Shown here in pieces: positions 16,173-24,455 of a stretch of 48,950 nt of DNA (position 1 is its first letter; each line of letters begins with the position of its first letter). A program made the position numbers and the translations under genes. Source of the DNA: Stenotrophomonas sp. PS02289. Its GTDB lineage: Bacteria; Pseudomonadota; Gammaproteobacteria; Xanthomonadales; Xanthomonadaceae. The notes beneath the pieces are model-generated. The model worked only from the letters and a program-made list of their open reading frames with translations. It was not told the origin of the DNA and made no database searches. The stretch is taken from NCBI RefSeq assembly GCF_029960115.1, contig NZ_JASCOZ010000012.1, positions 1 to 48,950 of the forward strand, given 5' to 3'.

Positions 16173-18590
16173 CTACCGCGACCCATCCGACGCGGCCCGG
16201 GCGGCCCAGAGCGCTGACTGGGTCATCTTCTCCAGCGGCATCGGCCGTTCCACGGCGTAGCCTTGAAGGCCATTCACGCCCAGTGACTGCAGCTGGTCGG
16301 CCACCTCGTCCGATTCCACCCATTCGGCGATCACGGTCATGTGCAGTTCCCGACCGATCTCGGTGATGGCCCGTACCGTGGCCCGGCTGACCGGGTCCAC
16401 GTCCATGTCACGGACGAACACGCCGTCGATCTTCAGCATGTCCGCGGGGAGCTGGCGCAGGTAGCCGAACGAGGACAGACCCGAACCGAAGTCGTCCAGT
16501 GCCACCCGGCAGCCACGCGCCTTCACCGCTTCGACGAAGCTGCGCGCCTGGTCCAGGTTGCTGATCGCGGCCGTCTCCGTCACCTCAAAGCACAGCTTGC
16601 GAGCCAGTCCCCGGTTGCGCTCCAGCAGGTCGCTCACATAGGCCAGGAAGCTGGGTTCGGCAATCGACTGCGCCGACACGTTCACATTGCACAGCCCCAG
16701 GCGCTGGACATGGCCGGGACAGACCTGCAGGTGGCGGAACAGCAGGCCCAGCACGTGCCGGTCCAGCGCCATGCCCATGCCGTACCGCTCCACCGCCGGC
16801 ATGAACTCACCCGGCGTGTGCAGCTGGCCATCACGCCCGCGCAGGCGCACCAGCACCTCGTAGTGCAGGAATGCCGGATCATCACGCCAGGCGATGCGCT
16901 GGGCATACAGCAGCATGCGGTTGTCGGCCATGGCGGACGAAACACGGGCTAGGCGCTCGGCCTCGCGCCGCCGTTCCTCCAGCGCCTCACGGGTCTCGTT
17001 GAAGAAGTGGATGCGGTTGCGTCCGGCCTGCTTGGCGGCATAGCAGGCGCTGTCGGCCGCACTCATCAGCCAGTTCACATCGGCCGCGTCGGCGGTGATC
17101 TCCACCACCCCGACACTACAGCGCACCTGCGGTGTGCCCTCATCCTGCACCGCGCCCGCCTGCCCCAGCGAGCGCATGACCCGTTGCAGCACCTGGCGGG
17201 CGTCTTCCTGCCCGGCGTGGGCCAGGAACAGGGCGAACTCATCCCCGCCCATGCGCCCGACCCAGTCACCGTCGCGCACTGCGCCCACCAGGTATTCGGC
17301 CAGGCTGCGCAGCAGCTGGTCGCCGGCGGCGTGGCCGAGGCCGTCGTTGACCAGTTTGAAGTAGTCCAGGTCGATGTAGCACAGGCTGTGCACGCCGCCA
17401 TGGGTGCGGACGTTCAACAGCGCCTGCTCCAGCCGCCGCTCGATCTCGCGGCGATTGATCAGCCCGGTCAGCGGGTCGTGGCTGGCCTGGTGTTCCACTT
17501 CGCGCGCCAGTGCGTGGTTCTGGGACACGTCCTCGATCATCGCGAACACCCGCGGTACCCGGGTGGGGGTGTGGACGAGCGTGCCGCTGCTGCGCCCCCA
17601 CAGCAGACTGCCGTCGGCACGCCGGAAGCGCAGTTCCGCCGGCCGCAGCTGCTGCGGCCAGTCGATGGCCCCTTCCGCGGTCTGCACCAGTTCGCCTTCC
17701 ACCAGCAGCTCGGGCAGGGTCATGCCCAGCAGGGATTCGCGGCGGTAGCCCGGCATGTCCGCCGCACTCTGATTGGCCTCGACGATACGGCCTTCCACGT
17801 CCAGTTTGAGCATGCCGATGGTGGCCTGGTAGAACGCGGCCCGGAAACGGCTTTCCTTTTCGATCAGGTCATTGCGCACGCGGCGCGCCAGCAGCACCGC
17901 GACCACCGTGATCAGCAGCACCGACAAGCCGCCCACCGTCAGCGTGGTGATGCGCACCACCGAGGCGGTATTGAGCAGCGATTTCGAGTAGGCGTTGGCG
18001 TGCGCCTGCAGGCTGCGGTCCAGTGCCTGCAGATGCAGCAGCATCGCCTGGCGTACTTCTGGCGGCATGCCGCCGGCCTGATGCATTCCTTCGGCGGCGT
18101 CGGCCATCTGCTGGAGCTGCAGCAGCCCGTGGTCGGTGCGTCGCCAGAACTGCACCGCATCGCGGAAGTAGCTCATGCCGCCCAGATATCGGAACGAGAG
18201 AATCAGGCGCTCGACATCGGCCGGCGTGTTGTTTCCCTGCAGCAACCCCTTGCGCGCGCGCTGCCAGTCCAGGTCGTCCTGCTCCATGGCAAACCGCGCG
18301 TCCAGGTCACCCAGCGGGACCGCCAGGGCAGCCCGTGCATCGGCCAGGTTGGCGGGATTGCCCGATTCGATATACCGCGCCAGCGAGAATGTGGCGCGCT
18401 GCTGCCCGCGCGACCAGTGGCTCTGCCCGACAATCCACGCGGTGGATGCCGCCTGCAGTTCCTGGATCAGCGCGGAGATGCCGACCAGACCGATCGCCAT
18501 TCCGGTAAGCAGCACAAACCGCAGTGTCAGGCCCCGTGTCACGTGCGGTACTGCGTTGCCACCTCCCTCTCTGTTGCCGCCTCCCAGCAT
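16173..18590 (-). CDS. PAS-GGDEF-EAL cyclic di-GMP protein, membrane-anchored
   Basis: An 805-residue protein. Two transmembrane segments (about 24-45 and 212-232) flank a helical periplasmic domain. Next come a PAS domain (about 248-350, ESRFRAAFYQATIGMLKLDV), a GGDEF domain with GGDEF at 448-452 and an RDGD I-site before it, and an EAL domain. The EAL signature reads EVL (578-580), and the other catalytic positions are present: NVNVSAQSI, EVTETAAISN, DDFGSGLSSF, KIDGVFV and EWVE. Both cyclase and phosphodiesterase activity are therefore possible. The start ATG has AGGAGG four bases upstream, a short spacing. Confidence 0.88.
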   Translation of the reverse strand: MLGGGNREGGGNAVPHVTRGLTLRFVLLTGMAIGLVGISALIQELQAASTAWIVGQSHWSRGQQRATFSLARYIESGNPANLADARAALAVPLGDLDARFAMEQDDLDWQRARKGLLQGNNTPADVERLILSFRYLGGMSYFRDAVQFWRRTDHGLLQLQQMADAAEGMHQAGGMPPEVRQAMLLHLQALDRSLQAHANAYSKSLLNTASVVRITTLTVGGLSVLLITVVAVLLARRVRNDLIEKESRFRAAFYQATIGMLKLDVEGRIVEANQSAADMPGYRRESLLGMTLPELLVEGELVQTAEGAIDWPQQLRPAELRFRRADGSLLWGRSSGTLVHTPTRVPRVFAMIEDVSQNHALAREVEHQASHDPLTGLINRREIERRLEQALLNVRTHGGVHSLCYIDLDYFKLVNDGLGHAAGDQLLRSLAEYLVGAVRDGDWVGRMGGDEFALFLAHAGQEDARQVLQRVMRSLGQAGAVQDEGTPQVRCSVGVVEITADAADVNWLMSAADSACYAAKQAGRNRIHFFNETREALEERRREAERLARVSSAMADNRMLLYAQRIAWRDDPAFLHYEVLVRLRGRDGQLHTPGEFMPAVERYGMGMALDRHVLGLLFRHLQVCPGHVQRLGLCNVNVSAQSIAEPSFLAYVSDLLERNRGLARKLCFEVTETAAISNLDQARSFVEAVKARGCRVALDDFGSGLSSFGYLRQLPADMLKIDGVFVRDMDVDPVSRATVRAITEIGRELHMTVIAEWVESDEVADQLQSLGVNGLQGYAVERPMPLEKMTQSALWAARAASDGSR

Positions 18591-18734
18591 GCGCCCTCCT
18601 GTCCTGTCGTCGCTGGTTGCGATTCCAGGCTGGCCTGCGCCCGCCGACGCCTGCCCGCCCTCCCAAGCACGCCATACCCCTTGAGGCTATGTGCGTGGGT
18701 GTTGAGATGGCGCGAAAAAAGACCCTGAACGAAA

Positions 18735-18760
18735 AACGCCAGCCCGGGGGCTGGCGTTTG
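18735..18760 (-). terminator. Terminator downstream of the DEAD-box helicase
   Basis: Arms AACGCCAGCC (18735-18744) and GGCTGGCGTT (18750-18759) enclose a CGGGG loop. On the minus strand it is followed by a T-run (TTTTTCG), as expected for the helicase gene that ends at 18768. It is partly symmetric and could also work on the other strand. Confidence 0.75.
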
Positions 18761-18767
18761 TCAGGGG

Positions 18768-20690
18768 TCAGCGCGGACCGCGCGGCTTGAAGCCGTCACG
18801 ACGCGGCGGGCGGTCGTTGCCGCCCGGGCCGCCGCGATGGCCGCCCGGCTTGCCCGGACCACGACCGAACTTCGGCTTGAACGGGGCGCGCGCCGACGGG
18901 GTCAGGTCTTCACCCGGCTCGACCCGGCGCATGTGCAGCTGCTGGCCAGCCACCCACACCTTCTTCAGATGGCCGAGCAGGTCGGCCGGCATTTCCGCCG
19001 GCAGGTCCAGCACCGAGAAGTCGTCATGGATGTCGATGCGGCCGATGTAGCGGCTTTCCAGCCCGGCTTCATTGGCGATCGCGCCAACGATGTTGCCCGG
19101 CTTGACCCCGTGCACATGGCCCACTTCGATACGGAAGGTTTCCATGCCCGGCTCCGGAGCACCGCGCGGGGCGATGTCACGGCGCGGAGCACGTTCGAAG
19201 CCGCCGTCCTGCGCACCGAAGTCACCTTCCGGACGCGGACCGCGCACGGCGCGTTCGTCGTCACGACGCGGGCCACGCTCGAAACGCGGCTCGAACCGCG
19301 ACGGGCGCTCACCGCGCTCCTGGCGCTCACGCGGGGCACGTTCTTCACGCGGACCGCGCACCGGCGGGGTCAGCAGGAACGGCGAGTCGCCCTGCAGCAG
19401 CTTGGCCAGCGCAGCGGCGATGTCGATCGCCGGCACGTTGTTTTCGCCTTCAAAGCGCTGCAGCAGGTCGCGGTAGAAGTCGATGTTGCCTTCACCCAGT
19501 GCGTCACTGATGCGGCTCATGAACTTGTTCACGCGGGTGTCGTTGACCGCGTCCACGCTCGGCAGCTGCATCTCTTCGATCGGCTGGCGGGTGGCGCGCT
19601 CGATCGCGCGCAGCATGCCCTTCTCGCGCGGGGTGACGAACAGAATCGCCTCACCGCTGCGGCCGGCGCGGCCGGTACGGCCGATGCGGTGCACGTAGCT
19701 TTCGGTGTCGTACGGAATGTCGTAGTTCAGCACGTGGCTGATGCGCTCCACGTCCAGGCCGCGTGCGGCCACGTCGGTGGCCACCAGGATGTCCAGCTTG
19801 CCTTCCTTGAGCTGACCGATGGTGCGCTCACGCTGGGCCTGCTGCATGTCGCCGTTGATCGCCGCCGCGGCCAGGCCGCGCGCCTGCAGCTTTTCTGCCA
19901 GCTCTTCGGTACCGGCCTTGGTCCGCGCGAAGATGATCATCGCGTCGAACGGTTCCACTTCCAGGATGCGGGTCAGCGCATCGAGCTTGTGCAGCCCGCT
20001 CACCCACCAGTAACGCTGGCGGATGTTGGCCGAGGTGGTGGTCTTGGCCGCGATGGTGACTTCGGCCGGATTCTGCAGGTAGGTCTGCGCGATGCGGCGG
20101 ATCTGCGGCGGCATGGTGGCCGAGAACAGCGCCACCTGGCGGGTTTCCGGCAGCTTCTTCAGCACCGCTTCGACGTCGTCGATGAAGCCCATGCGCAGCA
20201 TTTCATCGGCTTCGTCCAGCACCAGCGTCTTCAGCTCGGACAGGTCCAGGGTGCCGCGATCGAGGTGGTCGATCACGCGGCCCGGGGTACCCACGACCAC
20301 GTGGACGCCACGGCGCAGGGCCGACAGCTGCTGGGCGTAGGGCTGGCCGCCGTACACCGGCAGCACGCGGAAGCCGGGGATCTTGGCCGAGTAGGTCTGG
20401 AACGCCTCGGCGACCTGGATGGCCAGTTCGCGGGTCGGGGCCAGCACCAGCACCTGCGGCTTGATCTGGTTGAAGTCCAGGTTGGACAGCACCGGCAGCG
20501 CGAACGCTGCGGTCTTGCCGGTACCGGTCTGGGCCTGGCCCAGCACGTCGCGGCCTTCCAGCATCGCCGGAATGGTGGCCGCCTGGATCGGCGAAGGGGT
20601 TTCATAGCCGACGGCGGCGACGGCCTGCATCACAGCGTCGGACAGGCCGAGGTCTGCAAACAGCAGCGGCGCGGAAGATTCTTGGGACAT
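18768..20690 (-). CDS. deaD: DEAD-box RNA helicase, DeaD/CsdA-like
   Basis: A 640-residue ATP-dependent RNA helicase. The RecA-like core carries AQTGTGKT (53-60), PTRELA, DEAD (159-162), SAT (190-192) and HRIGRTGRAGR in the second lobe. After a charged RGG/RER-rich linker (about 440-520) comes a DbpA-type RNA-binding domain (METFRIEVGHVHGVKPGN onward) and a basic Gly/Arg tail. This layout matches CsdA/DeaD, which helps ribosome assembly and RNA decay, often at low temperature. The ATG at 20690 has GGAG six bases upstream; a longer start at 20708 would overlap that site. The leader contains alternative hairpins (see separate entry). Confidence 0.9.
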   Translation of the reverse strand: MSQESSAPLLFADLGLSDAVMQAVAAVGYETPSPIQAATIPAMLEGRDVLGQAQTGTGKTAAFALPVLSNLDFNQIKPQVLVLAPTRELAIQVAEAFQTYSAKIPGFRVLPVYGGQPYAQQLSALRRGVHVVVGTPGRVIDHLDRGTLDLSELKTLVLDEADEMLRMGFIDDVEAVLKKLPETRQVALFSATMPPQIRRIAQTYLQNPAEVTIAAKTTTSANIRQRYWWVSGLHKLDALTRILEVEPFDAMIIFARTKAGTEELAEKLQARGLAAAAINGDMQQAQRERTIGQLKEGKLDILVATDVAARGLDVERISHVLNYDIPYDTESYVHRIGRTGRAGRSGEAILFVTPREKGMLRAIERATRQPIEEMQLPSVDAVNDTRVNKFMSRISDALGEGNIDFYRDLLQRFEGENNVPAIDIAAALAKLLQGDSPFLLTPPVRGPREERAPRERQERGERPSRFEPRFERGPRRDDERAVRGPRPEGDFGAQDGGFERAPRRDIAPRGAPEPGMETFRIEVGHVHGVKPGNIVGAIANEAGLESRYIGRIDIHDDFSVLDLPAEMPADLLGHLKKVWVAGQQLHMRRVEPGEDLTPSARAPFKPKFGRGPGKPGGHRGGPGGNDRPPRRDGFKPRGPR

Positions 20691-20696
20691 GGGAAA

Positions 20697-20782
20697 CTCC
20701 AAAGGCACTGCCGTCTTACAGGGCAGTGCGATAAAAAAAGGTGATGGTTCGCGCTTTGGGCGCCCTTTCTTATCGCGTGCCC
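20697..20782 (-). promoter_or_regulatory. Structured 5' leader of the DEAD-box helicase gene
   Basis: In mRNA order, arm A (GGGCACGCGATAA, 20770-20782) can pair with arm B (TTATCGCACTGCCC, 20721-20734) in 12 base pairs with a small bulge, while part of arm B (GCACTGCC) can instead pair with arm C (GGCAGTGC, 20705-20712) in 8 perfect pairs. The two pairings exclude each other. Arm C ends four bases before the Shine-Dalgarno GGAG (20697-20700). A T7 run lies just before arm B. This is the architecture of a switch, possibly autoregulatory or temperature-responsive; that role is inferred. Confidence 0.45.
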
Positions 20783-20957
20783 TGGCGCTGCTCGTTTGGA
20801 GGAGAATTCACTCGCTCAGGCCGACATGATACCGCATCGTTCCTGAACAACGTATACAGATTCCGGCCTGGATGCCGTTCTGGCGCGCGCTGGCGCACAA
20901 TACGCGCCCTCTTCCGGCCCGGCTCCTCGTCCGTGCCCTTCACAGGATACCCCCTCC

Positions 20958-21185
20958 ATGCAGACCCTCGAATTTGATCTGGACGGCGAGTACGTCGAAC
21001 TGAAACAGCTGCTCAAGCTGGCCGACCTGGTCACCAGCGGTGGCGAGGCGAAGATGCTGATCGGCGATGGGCAGGTGCTGGTCGACGGCCAGGTGGAACT
21101 GCGCAAAGCCTGCAAGATCCGCGCAGGCCAGCAGGTTCAGTTTGGCGATTCGGTCATCCACGTGTTGGCGGCCAACCAACAGTAG
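20958..21185 (+). CDS. Small S4-domain RNA-binding protein, YbcJ-like
   Basis: A 75-residue protein made almost entirely of an S4-type RNA-binding fold: LKQLLKLADLVTSGGEAKMLI, then DGQVLVDGQVELRKACKIRAGQQVQF. This matches the YbcJ/RlbA-like group of stand-alone S4 proteins. It presumably binds structured RNA, perhaps rRNA, in the cytoplasm. AGGA lies about 10 bases before the ATG. It is divergent from the DEAD-box helicase and convergent with the flavin hydroxylase, with one base between the two stop codons. Confidence 0.86.
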   Translation: MQTLEFDLDGEYVELKQLLKLADLVTSGGEAKMLIGDGQVLVDGQVELRKACKIRAGQQVQFGDSVIHVLAANQQ

Positions 21186-21186
21186 G

Positions 21187-22416
21187 TCACCGCTGGGTGA
21201 GGTGCGCGGCGATCAGCTTGCGGAACGGCACCACCCCCTGCGCCAGCCGCAATCCGGCCCGACGCAGCACCCGGGCCGGCAGGCGGTCGTCGGTGTACAG
21301 CGTGGTGATGGCATTGGTGGCCTCATACAACGGCCGTGCGGCCAGCCGGTGCCCGCGTTCGTAGCGGGCCAGCCCGGCCGGCGCGGCAATATCGGTCCCG
21401 CGCTGCGCTGCCGCGCGCAGCACCGCTGCCAGTCGGTCCTGGCTCTGCAGCCCCAGGTTGAAGCCATGCGCCGTCACCGGATGCATGCCAACGGCCGCAT
21501 CCCCGATCAACGCACAGCGCTCGCCGACGAAGGCGTTGGCGAACACGCCCACCAGCGGATACGCCACCGGCTTGGCCACCGGCCGCATGTTGCCCAGGCG
21601 GTACTCGAACAGGGTGCTGACGCGGGCCCCGAAGCTGTCCTCGTCCAGCGCCATCAGCTCCGCGATCTGGCGCGGTGGCAAGGTGATCACCGCAGAAGCC
21701 AGTTCACCGTTGAGCGGCAGCAGGGCCATGGTGCGGCCATAGCCGAACCACTCCCACGCGGTGTGCTGGTGCGGCACGTCGATCTGCATGCGGCAGACCA
21801 GCATGGACTTGCCGAAGTCACGCAGTTTCGCGCCGATACCCAGCAGCCGGCGTGTTGATGAGAAACGGCTGTCAGCGGCCACGACCAGGCGCGCCTGCAG
21901 GCGGCGGCCGTCGCTGAGGGTCACCTCGCTGTACGCCGCCCCGGGCACCACCTCGCGCACGCTGGTTTCGTCGATCAACTGCAGGCCGGCCTGGCCCTGC
22001 ACGCTGTCCCACGCGGCACGGCGGATCAGGTGATTGGGCACCAGCCAACCCAGCGCATCGCCCTGGCGCTGGTCGGCGGCAAAGGTCAACGCGAACGGCG
22101 AGCTGCCGTCCATGACCCGGGCATCGCGCAGGTCGGAAACCTCGGTCGGGTCCAGCCGGTCCCACACGCCGAGCTGCTCCAGGATGCGGCGCGAGGCGTG
22201 GGTGAGTGCGATTTCGCGGCCGTCAAACGCTGCCTCGGCCAGTGCCGCGCGCGGCTGCAGCTCCACCAGGGTCACTGACAGGCCGCTGTCGGCCAGCGCG
22301 CGGGCGAAGCACAGCCCGGCCGGCCCGGCCCCCACCACCAGCACGTCGACCGTGCCGATCTGCTGGCCTGCGGCGGTGTCCTGCGCGCCCTGCGCCTGGG
22401 TTCCGGTGTCCGACAT
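21187..22416 (-). CDS. Ubiquinone-biosynthesis-type FAD hydroxylase (UbiH/UbiF/UbiM family)
   Basis: A 409-residue flavin-dependent monooxygenase. The Rossmann motif GAGPAG is at 29-34, the middle DG-type segment is present, and the FAD-ribityl motif GERCALIGDAAVGMHPVTAHGFNLGLQ (in two parts, about residues 295-320) is the UbiH/Coq6 signature. Members hydroxylate the ubiquinone ring. The sequence looks closer to the UbiM branch than to UbiH or UbiF, but this was judged from memory without an alignment, so no symbol is given. The start ATG at 22416 has AAGGAA upstream; a longer frame to 22503 lacks conserved content. Confidence 0.8.
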   Translation of the reverse strand: MSDTGTQAQGAQDTAAGQQIGTVDVLVVGAGPAGLCFARALADSGLSVTLVELQPRAALAEAAFDGREIALTHASRRILEQLGVWDRLDPTEVSDLRDARVMDGSSPFALTFAADQRQGDALGWLVPNHLIRRAAWDSVQGQAGLQLIDETSVREVVPGAAYSEVTLSDGRRLQARLVVAADSRFSSTRRLLGIGAKLRDFGKSMLVCRMQIDVPHQHTAWEWFGYGRTMALLPLNGELASAVITLPPRQIAELMALDEDSFGARVSTLFEYRLGNMRPVAKPVAYPLVGVFANAFVGERCALIGDAAVGMHPVTAHGFNLGLQSQDRLAAVLRAAAQRGTDIAAPAGLARYERGHRLAARPLYEATNAITTLYTDDRLPARVLRRAGLRLAQGVVPFRKLIAAHLTQR

Positions 22417-22528
22417 GATTCCTTCCTGATGACGAGTCGCCCTTGAGCTTAACGCTCTGCCCGGCCCACGCCCTTGATCTGGATCAGCCGGGTTCGCCGG
22501 CATTCACCGGCAGGGCAGGTGGCGTGCG

Positions 22529-23083
22529 TCAGGGTGCGGCGGCACGCACGCTGTAGCCGGCCAAGCGCCAGACCTTGTCCTCGTCCAGGCGGAAGGAAAC
22601 CAGCTCGCGCACCGGCTGGGCGCTGTTGGCGAACTGGGTGGGGAAGCTGACGTTGATGTACAGCCCCTCCGGCACGGTGGCACCCGGGCCGTACTTCACC
22701 CGCGTCACCACCGGCTGGCCGCGCGTGGTCAGTGCGCCCAGGCGCTTGCGGTCGGCAGCGAGCTGGTTGACGAAGGTCTGCTCGGGCACGGCCTTGCGGG
22801 CGACGGCCGAGGCTCCCTTCCAGGCCTCGGCAGCCCGGTTGCTGTCCACCAATACGGCGATCTGGCGGGCGGCAGCGCTGAGTTGGTCGTCCTGTTCCTT
22901 GACCTGCTTCTGCTGGGCCGGAGTCAGTGCCGGCCGTGCGGGTGTCGCCGCGGTTGCCGGTGCAGCGGCCGCTGGCGCGGACGGTGCCGGACGCGCCGGT
23001 GCGGGGGCAGGCGTGGCCGGGGCCGGTGTCTGGGCCAGCGTGGCGACAGGCAGCAGGAGCGACAGCAGCAACGAAACGCGCAT
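22529..23083 (-). CDS. DUF4019 exported protein
   Basis: A 184-residue secreted or periplasmic protein. A signal peptide (VSLLLSLLLPVATLAQ) is followed by a proline/alanine-rich linker (about 18-55) and a globular domain (EQDDQLSAAARQIAVLVDSN onward) that matches DUF4019, ending in VSFRLDEDKVWRLAGYSVR. The function is unknown. The ATG at 23083 is chosen over a GTG five codons earlier because it starts the signal peptide directly. It lies 58 bases downstream of the ClpP/SppA-like lipoprotein gene on the same strand and may share its transcript. Confidence 0.78.
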   Translation of the reverse strand: MRVSLLLSLLLPVATLAQTPAPATPAPAPARPAPSAPAAAAPATAATPARPALTPAQQKQVKEQDDQLSAAARQIAVLVDSNRAAEAWKGASAVARKAVPEQTFVNQLAADRKRLGALTTRGQPVVTRVKYGPGATVPEGLYINVSFPTQFANSAQPVRELVSFRLDEDKVWRLAGYSVRAAAP

Positions 23084-23141
23084 CGGTTCACCATCCACGT
23101 GAAAGGTGGGCTGAGTCTAAGCCACTGCCGTTAGCGCGCCG

Positions 23142-24287
23142 TCAGTTGCGTTCGGCCGCCTCTGCCGCAGGCTGCGCCGCTTCGCTGGCGGTGCGCTCGG
23201 CCAGCGGGTCCTGCGGCTTGGTCGCCGCCGGCGGCAACAGGGTGGACACATCGATTTCCGACAGCGGGCTTTCTGCCGGGCAGGTCTCGTCCGGGAAGCC
23301 GAACCGCTGCTTCAAGGTCTGCCCGCAGGCCGTGACCGCCTCCAGTTCGCTGCCCTCGCGCTTGCACTCCTGGTCGAATGCCACCAGGAAGGCGTCCTTG
23401 CGCCGCACGAAGTCGTCGCCGCATTTGCGCATCTGCTTGATGCGTTCCAGGTCGTCCTGCACCGCGTTGGTGCCATCCAGCCCGAACTGGCGCAGTTCGT
23501 CGGCGCTGAGCAGACGCAGGCTGCGATTGGGCACGGTCATCATCAGGTCGGCCACGCCGACCGCCACACCGTTGCGCTGCAGGTAATCCTTGACGTTGTC
23601 ATAGACCTGCTGCAGCTCGCCGTTGAGTTCGGCGCGCGAGGTCGCCTTGGAGCTGATCCGCATCATCCGATGGATGCCGACCTTGCCCGCGATAAGGCGG
23701 TTGTCACCGGCCGCCAGCACGAACACGCAGGCGCTGTGGCACACCGACCCTTCACGCACCCAGATCGTCCAGCGTGATTCGCCGATGCGGTCGCCGGCCA
23801 CGATCGCCGCTTCAACCTGGCCACCACTCGAGTCCAGGTCGAGGATGCGGCTCTGGATGTGCTGTGCTTCGGCCACCAGCGCGGTGCGCGCGACCAGTTC
23901 GGAGAAACCCGGGTTGATCTTGCCCACGTAGCGCAGGCGCAGCAGACCCCGTTCCGCGCATGGCGTAATGGCCGCATCCAGGCTGGCGCGATCCAGCGCT
24001 TCCAGCGCGACGCCGTCGCCGACGTCACCTGCGTAGTCGGTATCACAGCTGATCCAGGCCTTGCCGTTCTCCAGGGCGACGTCCGGCCAGCCCTGCTCGC
24101 CCTTGCGCGGCGGCGGCGGCACCGCCGGTGGCGCATCGGCGGCGTTGATCGACACCATGTTGTTGCCATCCACCGCCGGTGCCCGCGCGGCCTTGTCAGC
24201 GGCGGTCACGTTGCCCGGGTTCTCCAACTGGCTGCAGGCCACCAGGCCCAGACACAGCAACGGCAATCCCCACGACTTGAGCAACAT
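23142..24287 (-). CDS. ClpP/SppA-like lipoprotein (COG3904-like)
   Basis: A 381-residue lipoprotein: signal segment MLLKSWGLPLLCLGLVAC with Cys18. The centre (about 145-230) resembles the ClpP/crotonase-like fold of COG3904 proteins: LDLDSSGGQVEAAIVAGDRIG, WTIWVREGSVCHSACVFVLAAG, then IAGKVGIHRMM. In ClpP and SppA relatives the serine of the (C)xSAC segment is the nucleophile, and here it reads HSAC. A possible catalytic histidine is in GIHRMM. No proteolytic activity has been shown from the sequence alone. The C-terminal part is Cys-containing and of unknown fold. The ATG at 24287 lacks a strong ribosome site. Confidence 0.7.
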   Translation of the reverse strand: MLLKSWGLPLLCLGLVACSQLENPGNVTAADKAARAPAVDGNNMVSINAADAPPAVPPPPRKGEQGWPDVALENGKAWISCDTDYAGDVGDGVALEALDRASLDAAITPCAERGLLRLRYVGKINPGFSELVARTALVAEAQHIQSRILDLDSSGGQVEAAIVAGDRIGESRWTIWVREGSVCHSACVFVLAAGDNRLIAGKVGIHRMMRISSKATSRAELNGELQQVYDNVKDYLQRNGVAVGVADLMMTVPNRSLRLLSADELRQFGLDGTNAVQDDLERIKQMRKCGDDFVRRKDAFLVAFDQECKREGSELEAVTACGQTLKQRFGFPDETCPAESPLSEIDVSTLLPPAATKPQDPLAERTASEAAQPAAEAAERN

Positions 24288-24442
24288 GAATACCCGGTTC
24301 CCGTTCGATGGCGTGCCAGAGGCGACACGTGAAGACACAGTCTAGTGCGAGCGGGGCCGCGCGCGGGAACCTGCCCTGAACCGCCCGGGCCGCGTGCCTC
24401 ATACATGTCCGAAAATGGCGAGCCACGGCCCACATCGGGGCA

Positions 24443-24455
24443 TAGACTGGCTCCC
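24443..24455 (+). promoter_or_regulatory. -10-like box close to the Ada-AlkA start
   Basis: TAGACT at 24443-24448 lies seven bases before the ATG at 24456, and no Shine-Dalgarno sequence is present. This suggests a leaderless or nearly leaderless transcript. No Ada-box was recognised upstream. Confidence 0.35.

Noticed and set aside
16851..16859. Inactive EAL domain because the motif reads EVL
   Set aside because: EVL is a common active variant, and the other metal and catalytic residues (N, E, DD, K, E) are all present.
18837..20744. 635-residue open frame opposite the DEAD-box helicase gene
   Set aside because: Antisense shadow of a gene with all helicase motifs; its composition (His, Gln, Arg-rich) is typical of such shadows.
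20870..20905. GC-rich dyad near the S4 gene promoter
   Set aside because: The arms (GGCGCG and CGCGCC) are short and expected by chance in such GC-rich DNA.
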